The notes beneath the pieces were generated by a model. It saw only the letters and a list, made by a program, of their open reading frames with translations. It searched no databases and was not told the origin of the DNA. A stretch of 64,000 bases of DNA from JAYZQT01 sp964412235 (GTDB lineage Bacteria; Pseudomonadota; Alphaproteobacteria; MPNO01; UBA830), in NCBI GenBank assembly GCA_964412235.1, contig CAYPNT010000005.1, positions 6,870-70,869 of the forward strand. The letters run 5' to 3'. The position numbers and the translations under genes are program-made. Below are positions 44,579 through 52,736 of the stretch, piece after piece (position 1 is the stretch's first letter; each line of letters opens with the position of its first letter).

Positions 44579-45011
44579 TTGGATCGAAGCCGACCCAGGC
44601 CATTTCAACGGCTTGTTCTATCTCCATCGCGTCGCGCAACTCTTCGTATAGTGTGTCCCCTACCAAACGCCAAATATCTCTCGTTATACGCGCAATTGCT
44701 TGAAATGCATCTCGCGTATCTATATGGCCCGGGTCAAAGCCATACTCATTTGCCCATTCAACTATTCCGTCGCTGTCCTCATACTCGGAAGCCACAGAGC
44801 CCAGGTAGCGAATGGCATCTTTCAATTCGGGGGGAGCCTCACCATGGAGGCATGTAAAGTAGAACTCCATTTCATGAGTTCGACCCCTAATAATACACTT
44901 GTAGTGATCACAATCATCTGGGATGTGAGATTGGTGAAGGTCTGGGTTGTCTTTAGACGGCTGATATTCCCACGATATTTTCGCGCGGGATATAAAATCC
45001 TCTATGTCCAT
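44568..45011 (-). CDS. Hypothetical protein, unrecognised
   Basis: A 147-residue acidic protein beginning MDIEDFISRAKISWEYQPSK. I do not recognise the family. It contains DDCDHYKCIIRGRTHEMEFYF and later helices (DAIRYLGSVASEYEDSDGIVEWANEYG, AFQAIARITRDIWRLVGDTLYEEL) and ends VGFDPTRH. The early pattern C-x4-C (DDCDHYKC) could bind a metal. No signal peptide or membrane helix. An upstream in-frame start at 45083 would add 24 residues of weaker character. It overlaps the ferredoxin-like gene tail-to-tail and is divergent from the hydrolase at 45119. Confidence 0.6.
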   Translation of the reverse strand: MDIEDFISRAKISWEYQPSKDNPDLHQSHIPDDCDHYKCIIRGRTHEMEFYFTCLHGEAPPELKDAIRYLGSVASEYEDSDGIVEWANEYGFDPGHIDTRDAFQAIARITRDIWRLVGDTLYEELRDAMEIEQAVEMAWVGFDPTRH

Positions 45012-45118
45012 ACGGGCGAATTTACCTGTTTTTTCTGATGTTGTTATAAATAAGGTGCGATATAAAACAGTCTTACGTGACAATGCAATACGGTCGCGAA
45101 TTTGGTATAACTACTTAA

Positions 45119-46030
45119 ATGTCAATTCTTTCAATTCCTGAACCAGCCAACCTTTTAAGCGTGTCCATGGACGATGGTGCAACTATAATTGTACGTCAAT
45201 ATGGTGATACGTCTAAATCTCGCGTCATCCTAAGCCATGGGAATGGCTTCGCAATTGACGGATATATCCCCTTTTGGGCGCTTCTTTTGTCTGATTTCGA
45301 AGTGGTCGTCTTTGATTTTAGGAATTATGGACGTAATCCGGTGCATGACGGTGATCACGACTATAAACGATTTTATTCCGATATGGGTGCGCTTTATGGC
45401 TCGGTTGAGCATGAGTTTGGTCCAAAAACCCAGGCCGGAGTTTTTCATTCTATGTCAGCGCGTGTAAATCTCAACTTGGCACTGGAGGGGCAGAGGCATT
45501 TAGATGCAATGATCCTATTTGACCCACCTATGGTCCCAATGCAAGGTCACCCCTTACGCCAATGCCTGATGGACGAAGAGGAACTCCTTTGGAGATGGAG
45601 CGCCGGGCGACCGGAGTGTTTTGAAAACCCGACCGAACTTGCCACGACATTTTCCAAATCACGGATGCTTTCGGGTTGGGTTGATGGCGCTTATGAAATG
45701 ATGGCTCGATCCGTGTTAAGGGAGGAGCCCGATACTGGGTTGTGGCGTCTAGTCTGCAGCCCGCTAAGAGAATCCCACATATATAGACAAAACGCCGATT
45801 TAAACATATGGCCTTTTGTTGATGAGTTACCTTGTCCAGTGTTACTGGTTGGTGGAGACCCGGAAACAGACAGACCGTCTGTGCCGTCCTTTGCTTGCAA
45901 AGCACTTGGGATGGAAAGAGGTTGGAGATATAAATGTGTTCCTGATACAAATCATTTTGCCCAACTGCAAAAACCTGAAGCTTGTGTCGAATTAACCCAT
46001 GAATTTCTGTCAGAGGCCGGCCTGTTTTGA
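45119..46030 (+). CDS. Alpha/beta hydrolase
   Basis: A 303-residue alpha/beta hydrolase of the epoxide-hydrolase/haloalkane-dehalogenase-like superfamily. SRVILSHGNGFAIDGY (about 34-49) is the oxyanion region, VVVFDFRNYGRNP the usual strand and loop, and FHSMSA the nucleophile elbow with S111 in place of the dehalogenase Asp. GGDPETDRPS (about 244) may carry the acid and H near 281 (DTNHFAQ) is the likely triad histidine. Substrate unknown. Confidence 0.82.
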   Translation: MSILSIPEPANLLSVSMDDGATIIVRQYGDTSKSRVILSHGNGFAIDGYIPFWALLLSDFEVVVFDFRNYGRNPVHDGDHDYKRFYSDMGALYGSVEHEFGPKTQAGVFHSMSARVNLNLALEGQRHLDAMILFDPPMVPMQGHPLRQCLMDEEELLWRWSAGRPECFENPTELATTFSKSRMLSGWVDGAYEMMARSVLREEPDTGLWRLVCSPLRESHIYRQNADLNIWPFVDELPCPVLLVGGDPETDRPSVPSFACKALGMERGWRYKCVPDTNHFAQLQKPEACVELTHEFLSEAGLF

Positions 46031-46047
46031 GGCGGTATACTGTATGT

Positions 46048-47043
46048 TTAGGATGTAACGCTTTTCGGGTTTAATCTATTTTTGCGAGCCGTCATTTTTT
46101 CCGCCATCTTGGGCCCTCGCCCCGGTGTGGACCATGGGCACACTGCAATGCAGATCCCGCAGCCTTGTGTTTCGTTAAAATATGGAATGCATTTGTCAAA
46201 ATCGACGTACCATTTTTCGATTCCGCGCACCGGATTTTTCTCGCGGTGGATGGCGTCGGGCGGGCACGCGTTGGTGCAGATTTGGCAATTAGTACAAAAA
46301 TCGTCAGCGCCGAAGACGTCTGGAACGTTAGTAACTAATGGTATGTCGGTAAGCACTCCAGCGAGTCGTAATGAGGATCCAAATTGGCGGTTTATGAGAG
46401 AGCCGTGCTTTCCAAGTTCGCCCATACCGGCTTCGATAGCAGCGGGGATTAGCAACATCGGCCCGGCCGTTGGCCCGCCATGGGGTCTCGCTGAATAACC
46501 GTGTCCTTGTATGAAATTTGCGATTGCGCGAGCAGCGCGGGTGCCGCGGTTATATTGGGTAATGACCTCAATCGGCGATTCGATCGATGGGGCCTTGACA
46601 AGCTCGGTGTGGTCCATCGCGACGCCGATTATAACAACCCAGGGTTCGGTTATCTCAAAACCTTCGAACACCCATTGCTGGTCCACTCGCGCAACTCCGA
46701 TAATGTCGCTTTCATTAGCTAGGCCATGTGCGACAATGCGTGTGACCCAGTTTTCTGGTGTATCCTCAGTAGCTGAATCGGGCTGTTCCGGTCGCTTGGT
46801 GCTGCCACGCCCCCCAAATTTATGCTGAAAACCCTGCAATTCCGGATATTCGTCGTATCGCTTCAGGTAATAGTCCTGGAGGGCTTTATGTGGTAAATCG
46901 TCGTCACCGTAATGCCAGAAGATCGGTGTTGGGGGCCGAATTTTCGTTTCCCCTAGGCCATTGAGCGTATTGCCTGAAACGTCAGGGAACAAAGCAAGCT
47001 GTTCAGCGGGTGGTTGGTATATAGGCTTTTCTGGTTTCGGCAT
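46048..47043 (-). CDS. Reductive dehalogenase-like cobalamin/Fe-S protein, short cytoplasmic form
   Basis: A 331-residue protein related to RdhA and QueG. EAGMGELGKHGSLINRQFGSSLRL (about 205-226) with LTDIPL matches the B12-binding nitroreductase-like block of reductive dehalogenases. Two 4Fe-4S motifs follow: C250, C253, C256, C260 (CTNCQICTNACP) and C285, C295, C298, C302 (CGICIAVCPW). It has no twin-arginine signal and is far shorter than respiratory RdhA, and it lacks the C-terminal HEAT part of QueG, so it is a distinct soluble subfamily. It likely performs a reductive elimination or epoxide-type reduction. It is 11 bases after the ferritin-like gene on the same strand, which must be its partner in an operon. 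Confidence 0.82.
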   Translation of the reverse strand: MPKPEKPIYQPPAEQLALFPDVSGNTLNGLGETKIRPPTPIFWHYGDDDLPHKALQDYYLKRYDEYPELQGFQHKFGGRGSTKRPEQPDSATEDTPENWVTRIVAHGLANESDIIGVARVDQQWVFEGFEITEPWVVIIGVAMDHTELVKAPSIESPIEVITQYNRGTRAARAIANFIQGHGYSARPHGGPTAGPMLLIPAAIEAGMGELGKHGSLINRQFGSSLRLAGVLTDIPLVTNVPDVFGADDFCTNCQICTNACPPDAIHREKNPVRGIEKWYVDFDKCIPYFNETQGCGICIAVCPWSTPGRGPKMAEKMTARKNRLNPKSVTS

Positions 47044-47054
47044 CGAGGTATCGT

Positions 47055-47822
47055 TCAGGTAGCGACGGGGGTACCGCCACGGTCGGTCAAATAGGTGGCG
47101 AGTTCCGCACCGGTCATGGGTAAAGAAAACATTTCGTTGCGCATATGCAAGCGCTGCATCGAAACGTCCTGGAGAGCTTTTTTTGCTTTTTCGAAATCAC
47201 TCTCCGACAAAATCACGTCCTTTAGGTCGTGAGCAGCGTGGTCAACGTGTCCATCCTCATCGTCTGCGATGATTTTAAAGGCGGCGGCAAGTTTTGTTTC
47301 AAAACTGCCCCCTGTTAGCTTAGCACCCTCGCGGAAGGTCGCCGTCCCGCCACCTTCTGTCAACTCCATTACAGCTCGTACAGCAACGTTTTTAGAATTT
47401 ACATATTGGTGTCTCATATTGTTTAGTTTTTCATCTTCTGGAAGCTGTTCAGCATCGCCGTGCTTTAAGGGTCTATCCAGCAAATCCTCCAGAACTTCTG
47501 CAAGCACCGTGTAGTGCATAAATTCTTCTATCATTTGTTCAAGTCGATGGTGAAATGATCGCCGGTCAAGACCGCTATCAACATTTTCAAAGTTATCGAC
47601 AAGATGAGAAAATTCCATGTGGAGCCCACAAGAAAAGCCGTCGGTCGGTCCGTATCCAATAACGGGGTTAAGTTCTTTATACACGGCTGCTTTCAAATAC
47701 CGAATCCATTTGTCCTTCGTTGGCTGAGAATCAAAAAACCGACGCGTTAATTCTGCTTCTGTTTCCCAATAAGGCTTCGCTATATCAACCAGCTGCTGTA
47801 CGTATGGATTTTGATCGTTCAT
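47055..47822 (-). CDS. Ferritin-like di-iron domain protein
   Basis: A 255-residue, mostly helical protein. Candidate carboxylate-bridged di-iron ligands are E70 and H73 (MEFSH), E100 and H103 (EEFMH), E153 (MELTEGGG) and E189 with H192 (DEDGH). The two ExxH pairs on separate helices fit a four-helix ferritin-like fold. A good ribosome site (AAGGGA) precedes the ATG. It is the first gene of a two-gene unit with the reductive-dehalogenase-like protein. It may store or redox-cycle iron or act as an oxidase or reductase partner; no close characterised family was recognised. Confidence 0.7.
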   Translation of the reverse strand: MNDQNPYVQQLVDIAKPYWETEAELTRRFFDSQPTKDKWIRYLKAAVYKELNPVIGYGPTDGFSCGLHMEFSHLVDNFENVDSGLDRRSFHHRLEQMIEEFMHYTVLAEVLEDLLDRPLKHGDAEQLPEDEKLNNMRHQYVNSKNVAVRAVMELTEGGGTATFREGAKLTGGSFETKLAAAFKIIADDEDGHVDHAAHDLKDVILSESDFEKAKKALQDVSMQRLHMRNEMFSLPMTGAELATYLTDRGGTPVAT

Positions 47823-48240
47823 CTCGTTTCCCTTTTACATCTTTTGGTGGCGCTGTGTCCGCTTTTGTTGTCTGATGTAGGAGTCAACGAGACTCCGGGT
47901 TAGTATTTGCCACCGTTTTCTGCACCGCGCCGATATTATCTTATATAACCATGTTGCCAGATGGCTACATGTCGGTATGTGAATTTAAGTTGAGTTGCAG
48001 TTTTTGCAAGTTAGTCACACGGAGGGCAACTTTACCGGCACACGGTGTCTATTTCGAAATAGGCGGACATCCGTTAGAACCGCAACACTCGGACAGAATA
48101 ACGGAATCCACCAGCGCAAATCCTTTGAACACGGTATGGGCGCAGCCAAGAAGAGGTTTGCCTCTACCGTTGGACTATTTTCACAATTTATCCCATAATT
48201 ACAAATAGTTACATGATTAAGAAAAAAGAGGTGACGGTTC
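47823..48240 (+). other. 418-base intergenic region between divergent genes
   Basis: No gene is supported. A possible 85-codon frame (47951-48208) has no ribosome site, no family character and Cys/Arg-rich composition, so I take it as chance. A short hairpin AGAGG-TTTG-CCTCT lies at 48152-48165. The interval should hold the promoters for the ferritin-like gene (minus) and the NMT1-like gene (plus). Confidence 0.5.
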
Positions 48241-49128
48241 GTGGAAACTATAAATATTCAGTTTACTTTGTTCTCGGCGTTTTATTCGCCGCTGATTTCA
48301 ACGTTTTCCGCCGGATTTCTCCAGGAGGAGGGGCTGAATCCTCAATGGACCGTCTCACCACCCGGCGTGTCAGCGATCGCAGCTCTGGAAGATGGGTCGG
48401 CGCATGTTGTCCAGTCAGCTCTAAGCCAGGGTTTCGCGCCTCTCTCTAAAGGTCAACGTCCCAGCGTTGTCCATTTTGCTCAAATTAATGAAATGGATGG
48501 TTTCTTTATAAGCGCTCGCGATGCTGATGGCGATTTTAGTTGGGATAAACTGGAAGGCTCTGATGTTGTAACTTTTTCCGGCGGGCAGCCGTTGGCCATG
48601 TTCAAATATGCTTGTCATAAAGCAGGGATAGATTTTAACAAAATTAATCTTATTCATCCCGGTGGTGCTGCTGATATTGACGAGGCCTTTCGGGCAGGCA
48701 CTGGTGATTATGTGCAGCAACAAGGTCCATTTCCCCAGCAGTTGGAGGCCGACGGGGTGGCGTCGATTGTTGCGCAATCCGGACCATTGATCGGACCCGT
48801 TGGTTTTTCAAGTCTTGCCGCAAGGCCGGATTGGTTGAAAACCGAAATGGCTGAGCGATTTATGCGGGCATACCGTAAGACAAGAATCTACATGAATGAA
48901 ACGCCCGCCGCTGAAATAGCGGCGGCTGAAAAACCGTATTTTCCAAATATTGATGAAGCTGTTCTTACTAAATGTATTGCGTCTTACCAGGACCTTGGTA
49001 CATGGACCCCACACGTAGAGATTACCCCTTTAGTCTTCGACGTTGTTCTGGACGTATTTGAACACTTTGGGACACTTTCAGAACGGTACAGATGGGAACA
49101 GGTGTGTGTGAACCCACCCGGTAGTTGA
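48241..49128 (+). CDS. NMT1/THI5-like substrate-binding-fold protein without signal peptide
   Basis: A 295-residue protein of the SsuA/NMT1 periplasmic-binding fold. The start is GTG 48241 behind AGAGGTGA. Segments IQFTLFSAFYSPLISTFSAGFLQEEGL, VSPPGVSAIAALEDGSAHVVQSAL and GSDVVTFSGGQPLAMFKYACHKAGID match the family. There is no signal peptide, and no ABC permease or ATPase is adjacent, so it is either a cytoplasmic binder or enzyme, or its leader is missing. The Cys-rich active-site motif of THI5 pyrimidine synthase is absent. It lies nine bases before a TauD/TfdA oxygenase and may present or sense that enzyme's substrate. Confidence 0.75.
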   Translation: METINIQFTLFSAFYSPLISTFSAGFLQEEGLNPQWTVSPPGVSAIAALEDGSAHVVQSALSQGFAPLSKGQRPSVVHFAQINEMDGFFISARDADGDFSWDKLEGSDVVTFSGGQPLAMFKYACHKAGIDFNKINLIHPGGAADIDEAFRAGTGDYVQQQGPFPQQLEADGVASIVAQSGPLIGPVGFSSLAARPDWLKTEMAERFMRAYRKTRIYMNETPAAEIAAAEKPYFPNIDEAVLTKCIASYQDLGTWTPHVEITPLVFDVVLDVFEHFGTLSERYRWEQVCVNPPGS

Positions 49129-49137
49129 GAGTTGTCA

Positions 49138-50037
49138 ATGGACAACGCGGTGGGGTTGAAGCTGCTTCCACGACAACCGCTATTTGCGGTGGAATTAGGT
49201 GGAATAAATCTCAGGCAAACGTTTAGCAAGGAGCAGATCGACCAAATTGTCGCCGTTTTACATAAATTTGCGGTTGGTATTGTCAGGCATGACGCGCCAC
49301 TAACGGATGACGAACATATTGCTTTTAGTCTGCTCCTCGGGCCCATCGAGAAAAAGAATATCTTGAAAGTTTCCAATAGTGGAAAAAACCGTCTCGCTCG
49401 CTTTGAAATTATAGACCAAAGCAATCTTGATGAAACTGGGAATATTTATTCAGACACCGATCGTCGCCTCGCCTTTAAGCGAGCCAACCGGCTTTGGCAT
49501 ACGGATATGTCGTTTCATTCAAATCGTGCCACATACTCTTTGCTTTCTGCAGTTTTATTGCCGTTTGATGGTGGTCCAAAAACTGAGTTTGCGGATATGC
49601 GTGCCGCGTATGACGCCCTGCCACAAAAAATGAAGAAAAGTTTAACCGGTCTGGTTTCAGAGCATTCTTACTGGTATTCCCGCGTCGCGGGTGGAGGACC
49701 GAAGGCATCTCTGGAAGAACTTGCCTCGAGGCCACCCGCACAACATTTTCTCGTGCATGAGCGCGGGGGCCGAATGGCTCTGTACTTGGCATCGCATGCA
49801 TCACAGATCGTAGGGTGGCCACCCGATGAAAGCCGTGATCTTTTAGATGAACTAATAACTTTTGCGACCCAACAGCAGTTCATCTATGAACATAGTTGGA
49901 ATACCGGGGACGTGGTAATATGGGATAATCTATTAACCATGCACCGAGCGCGACCCTTTGATGATCGGGTACAGGTTCGGGACGTGCGGCGTACAACCTG
50001 CAGGGAAATTGATCCTTTATTACTTGAAGGAAAGTAA
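49138..50037 (+). CDS. TauD/TfdA family 2OG-Fe(II) dioxygenase
   Basis: A 299-residue member of the taurine/2,4-D dioxygenase family. H121 and D123 (RLWHTDMSFHS) and H269 (TMHRARPFDD) are the iron ligands; R281 or R284 near RDVRRTT binds 2-oxoglutarate. ATG 49138 is preferred over TTG 49132. Family members oxidise sulfonates, phenoxyacetates or similar acids by C-H hydroxylation. It is encoded between an NMT1-like protein (nine-base gap) and a GMC oxidoreductase (one-base overlap), suggesting hydroxylation then alcohol oxidation of one substrate. Confidence 0.88.
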   Translation: MDNAVGLKLLPRQPLFAVELGGINLRQTFSKEQIDQIVAVLHKFAVGIVRHDAPLTDDEHIAFSLLLGPIEKKNILKVSNSGKNRLARFEIIDQSNLDETGNIYSDTDRRLAFKRANRLWHTDMSFHSNRATYSLLSAVLLPFDGGPKTEFADMRAAYDALPQKMKKSLTGLVSEHSYWYSRVAGGGPKASLEELASRPPAQHFLVHERGGRMALYLASHASQIVGWPPDESRDLLDELITFATQQQFIYEHSWNTGDVVIWDNLLTMHRARPFDDRVQVRDVRRTTCREIDPLLLEGK

Positions 50038-51641
50038 TGGAAAAGAAATCGTTTGATTATGTGATTGTTGGTGGTGGTTCTGCGGGGTGTGTTATGGCAG
50101 CCCGCCTTAGTGAAAATCCTAATAAAACCGTGTGTCTGCTTGAGGCGGGACCTCGAGACCGACACCCTTTTATCCACGTCCCTGCGGCTCTTTTTACCCT
50201 TATGAGGCATAAGACATTAAATTGGTGCTTTTCAACGGAACCACAAGAAGCAATGGAGGAAGCTCGGGTTTATCTGCCCAGAGGCAAGGTGCTTGGTGGT
50301 TCAAGCTCCATAAACGGGATGGTGTATATTCGCGGACATCGTAATGACTATGACGATTGGGCTGCGGCCGGAAATTATGGGTGGAGTTGGAACGATGTTT
50401 TGCCGTGGTTTAAGAAATCCGAGTCCAATGAACAATTTGGCGAAGATCCCTTGCATGGTAATTCGGGGCCGTTAAACGTCACGTTTGTAGACAGACCAAA
50501 CCCACTGCACGAAACCTTCTGCGTTGCTGCGGAGGCGCTCCAATACCGACGTAATGATGATTTTAACGGCCAAGAGCAGGAGGGTTTTGGTATTCATCAA
50601 GTTACTCAGAAAAACGGTCGCCGCTGGTCTACTGCCGCGGCGTTTCTAAAACCCGCCCAGAACCGTCCAAACCTCGAAATTATAACAGAAGCGACGGTAA
50701 CACGGGTTGTCGTGTCTGAAGGGAAGGCCACCGGTGTAGAAATTCACATTGGTGGTACGTCACGACAGATTGGAGTTAAAGAAGAGGTTATCTTGTCCGC
50801 TGGTGCGTTTATTTCGCCTCAGATATTAATGCTTTCGGGTATTGGAGACGGAGAAATTTTGTCTAAAAAGGGGATAGAGGTTGTTCGCAATATTCCAGAC
50901 GTCGGGAAGAATTTGCAAGACCATATTGCGGTGCGGCTCGAATATGATAGCCCAAGTACCACGCCTTATGGACTGTCTTTCCGGGCGTTACCATACCATG
51001 CATGGCAAGCGTCAAAATATTTGTTTGCTCGGCGCGGGTTCTGGACAAGCAATCTTGTGGAAGGGTGCGGTTTCATCAGGAGTGAGAGGAATCTTGATCG
51101 ACCCGATATACAGATCGTGTTTGTACCCGGTAAGAGAGGACAAAATGGACGATTGATGGGGTGGGGCCACGGTTTTAGTACAAATACAGTATTGCTGCGG
51201 CCTAAAAGTAGAGGTGAAGTTCGCCTTTCTTCAAACAACCCGAGTGATCCTCCGGTTATCGACCCAAGGTTTTTCTCCGAGGATCAAGATCTAAAGGTGT
51301 TGACGCGCGGGTTTAGTCAGGTACGCCGATTGACCGACTCACCATCATTTGACGGGCTGCGCGGTCGTGAAGTAGCGCCGGGTCAACTTTTCGAAGATGA
51401 GGCAGAGCTATCGGATTGGGTTCGCGAGTCCGCAAGTACAATTTTTCACCCAGTTGGTACCTGTAGGATGGGAAACGATGATGCGTCTGTAGTTGACCCG
51501 GAACTTCGTGTTCGTGGTGTGCGGGGCCTGAGAGTGGTCGATGCTTCTATAATGCCTACGATTGTTGGTGGAAACACGAACGCGCCCGTTATCATGATTG
51601 CAGAGAAGGCTGCCGACATGATCGGTAGTTTGGCATCTTAA
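50037..51641 (+). CDS. GMC-family FAD alcohol oxidoreductase (choline dehydrogenase-like)
   Basis: A 534-residue GMC oxidoreductase. VIVGGGSAGCVMAARLSENP (about 8-27) is the FAD motif; GKVLGGSSSINGMVYIRGH (about 84-102) and the C-terminal FHPVGTCRMG with active-site His, followed by DASIMPTIVGGNTNAP with its Asn, complete the set. Such enzymes oxidise primary alcohols to aldehydes or acids. ATG 50037 shares one base with the upstream TAA. It is the last gene of the NMT1-TauD-GMC unit. Confidence 0.92.
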   Translation: MEKKSFDYVIVGGGSAGCVMAARLSENPNKTVCLLEAGPRDRHPFIHVPAALFTLMRHKTLNWCFSTEPQEAMEEARVYLPRGKVLGGSSSINGMVYIRGHRNDYDDWAAAGNYGWSWNDVLPWFKKSESNEQFGEDPLHGNSGPLNVTFVDRPNPLHETFCVAAEALQYRRNDDFNGQEQEGFGIHQVTQKNGRRWSTAAAFLKPAQNRPNLEIITEATVTRVVVSEGKATGVEIHIGGTSRQIGVKEEVILSAGAFISPQILMLSGIGDGEILSKKGIEVVRNIPDVGKNLQDHIAVRLEYDSPSTTPYGLSFRALPYHAWQASKYLFARRGFWTSNLVEGCGFIRSERNLDRPDIQIVFVPGKRGQNGRLMGWGHGFSTNTVLLRPKSRGEVRLSSNNPSDPPVIDPRFFSEDQDLKVLTRGFSQVRRLTDSPSFDGLRGREVAPGQLFEDEAELSDWVRESASTIFHPVGTCRMGNDDASVVDPELRVRGVRGLRVVDASIMPTIVGGNTNAPVIMIAEKAADMIGSLAS

Positions 51642-51643
51642 AA

Positions 51644-52618
51644 TCAATATACGTTTAAAACAATTTTTCCAAAATGCTTATTTGCTTTCATGTATTCGAC
51701 TGCTTCGGCTACATCGTCTAGGGAAAATTCGCAGTCGACCGGTAGGCTTAGCGCGCCTGCTTCAACATCAGACCATAGGTCAGCTTGCATCGTTCGAACT
51801 ATAGCGCGTACCTCTTCGATGGTTCTCGTTCGAAAAGTGACGCCGACGTAATCAATACGTCGCTGCGCATGGAGGTCGAAATTGAAATCTCCTGAAAAAC
51901 CGCCTAATCGCCCCACGTTTACAATGCGACCGAGCACACGGGTGGCCGCCAGGTTGGCGTTGGCCGCATAGCCGGAAATTTGGTCTACGATTAGATCTAA
52001 ACCTGCCCCACCTGTTGCATGAAGAACCTCCTCGACCCAAGTTTCATCGCGAGAGTCCACGGCTAAATCCGCACCAAATTCTCTAAGACGGCCGCGCCGT
52101 TCAGAATTTGTTGAAGAACCTACGACCAACTTCGCGCCGAGCCTCTTGGCTATTTGCAGGCCCATCAGGCCAACGCCAGTACTAGCACCTTGGATCATTA
52201 CGCTTTCGCCCCGTTGAAAACGACCAGCGGTCACTATAGCGTTGTGCATTGTTTGTAATGCCACTGGCAGAGTAGACGCCTGTGCCCATGTCATGTTGTT
52301 TGCGGGGATGGGAACTGTTCTACCCCAGTCGGCCACCGCATATTGTCCCCAGCCTGATGTCCCCGTGCACATAACTCGGTCACCAGGTTTCACATTAGTG
52401 ACCTCGTTGCCCATATCTACAACCTCTCCGACATACTCGATCCCTGGGATCGTCCCGGGCCCACCATTCCGGCCATGTGCCATACCGCTTGCTACCATTG
52501 AGTCGGCCCTGTTCATTCCACAGGCATGAACCTTGATTAAAACCTCGTTTGATTTGGGTGTTGGTTCCGCTGTGTCACCCACTTTAATACCATTGTCACC
52601 TACCATCGCCGCTTTCAT
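51644..52618 (-). CDS. MDR-type zinc-free quinone oxidoreductase
   Basis: A 324-residue medium-chain dehydrogenase/reductase. VLIKVHACGMNRADSMVASG (about 26-45) and VMIQGASTGVGLMGLQIAKRLGAKLVVGSS carry the family N-terminal region and the NADPH Rossmann loop. The structural zinc cysteines are absent, as in quinone oxidoreductases. It reduces quinones or enones with NADPH. It converges on the GMC gene (two-base gap) and is divergent from the second UbiD gene across 118 bases. Confidence 0.88.
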   Translation of the reverse strand: MKAAMVGDNGIKVGDTAEPTPKSNEVLIKVHACGMNRADSMVASGMAHGRNGGPGTIPGIEYVGEVVDMGNEVTNVKPGDRVMCTGTSGWGQYAVADWGRTVPIPANNMTWAQASTLPVALQTMHNAIVTAGRFQRGESVMIQGASTGVGLMGLQIAKRLGAKLVVGSSTNSERRGRLREFGADLAVDSRDETWVEEVLHATGGAGLDLIVDQISGYAANANLAATRVLGRIVNVGRLGGFSGDFNFDLHAQRRIDYVGVTFRTRTIEEVRAIVRTMQADLWSDVEAGALSLPVDCEFSLDDVAEAVEYMKANKHFGKIVLNVY

Positions 52619-52736
52619 TTTTGCTCCTCAACAACAAATTTCAGACAATCGTTCCAACTGCGAAGAAAAACTTTCTCGCAGGCCCTTGCCGGACTGTGCC
52701 AGCATCCCCATCATGACCTTCGGAGAGGGGACGTCA

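Noticed and set aside
47951..48208. 85-codon gene in the intergenic region
   Set aside because: No ribosome site, odd composition and no family character.
48241..49128. THI5-type pyrimidine (HMP-P) synthase
   Set aside because: The Cys-rich active-site motif is absent; no thiamine genes nearby.
52533..52736. N-terminal extension of the second UbiD
   Set aside because: It overlaps the start of the divergent MDR gene and lacks a ribosome site; GGAGAGGGG marks ATG 52737.
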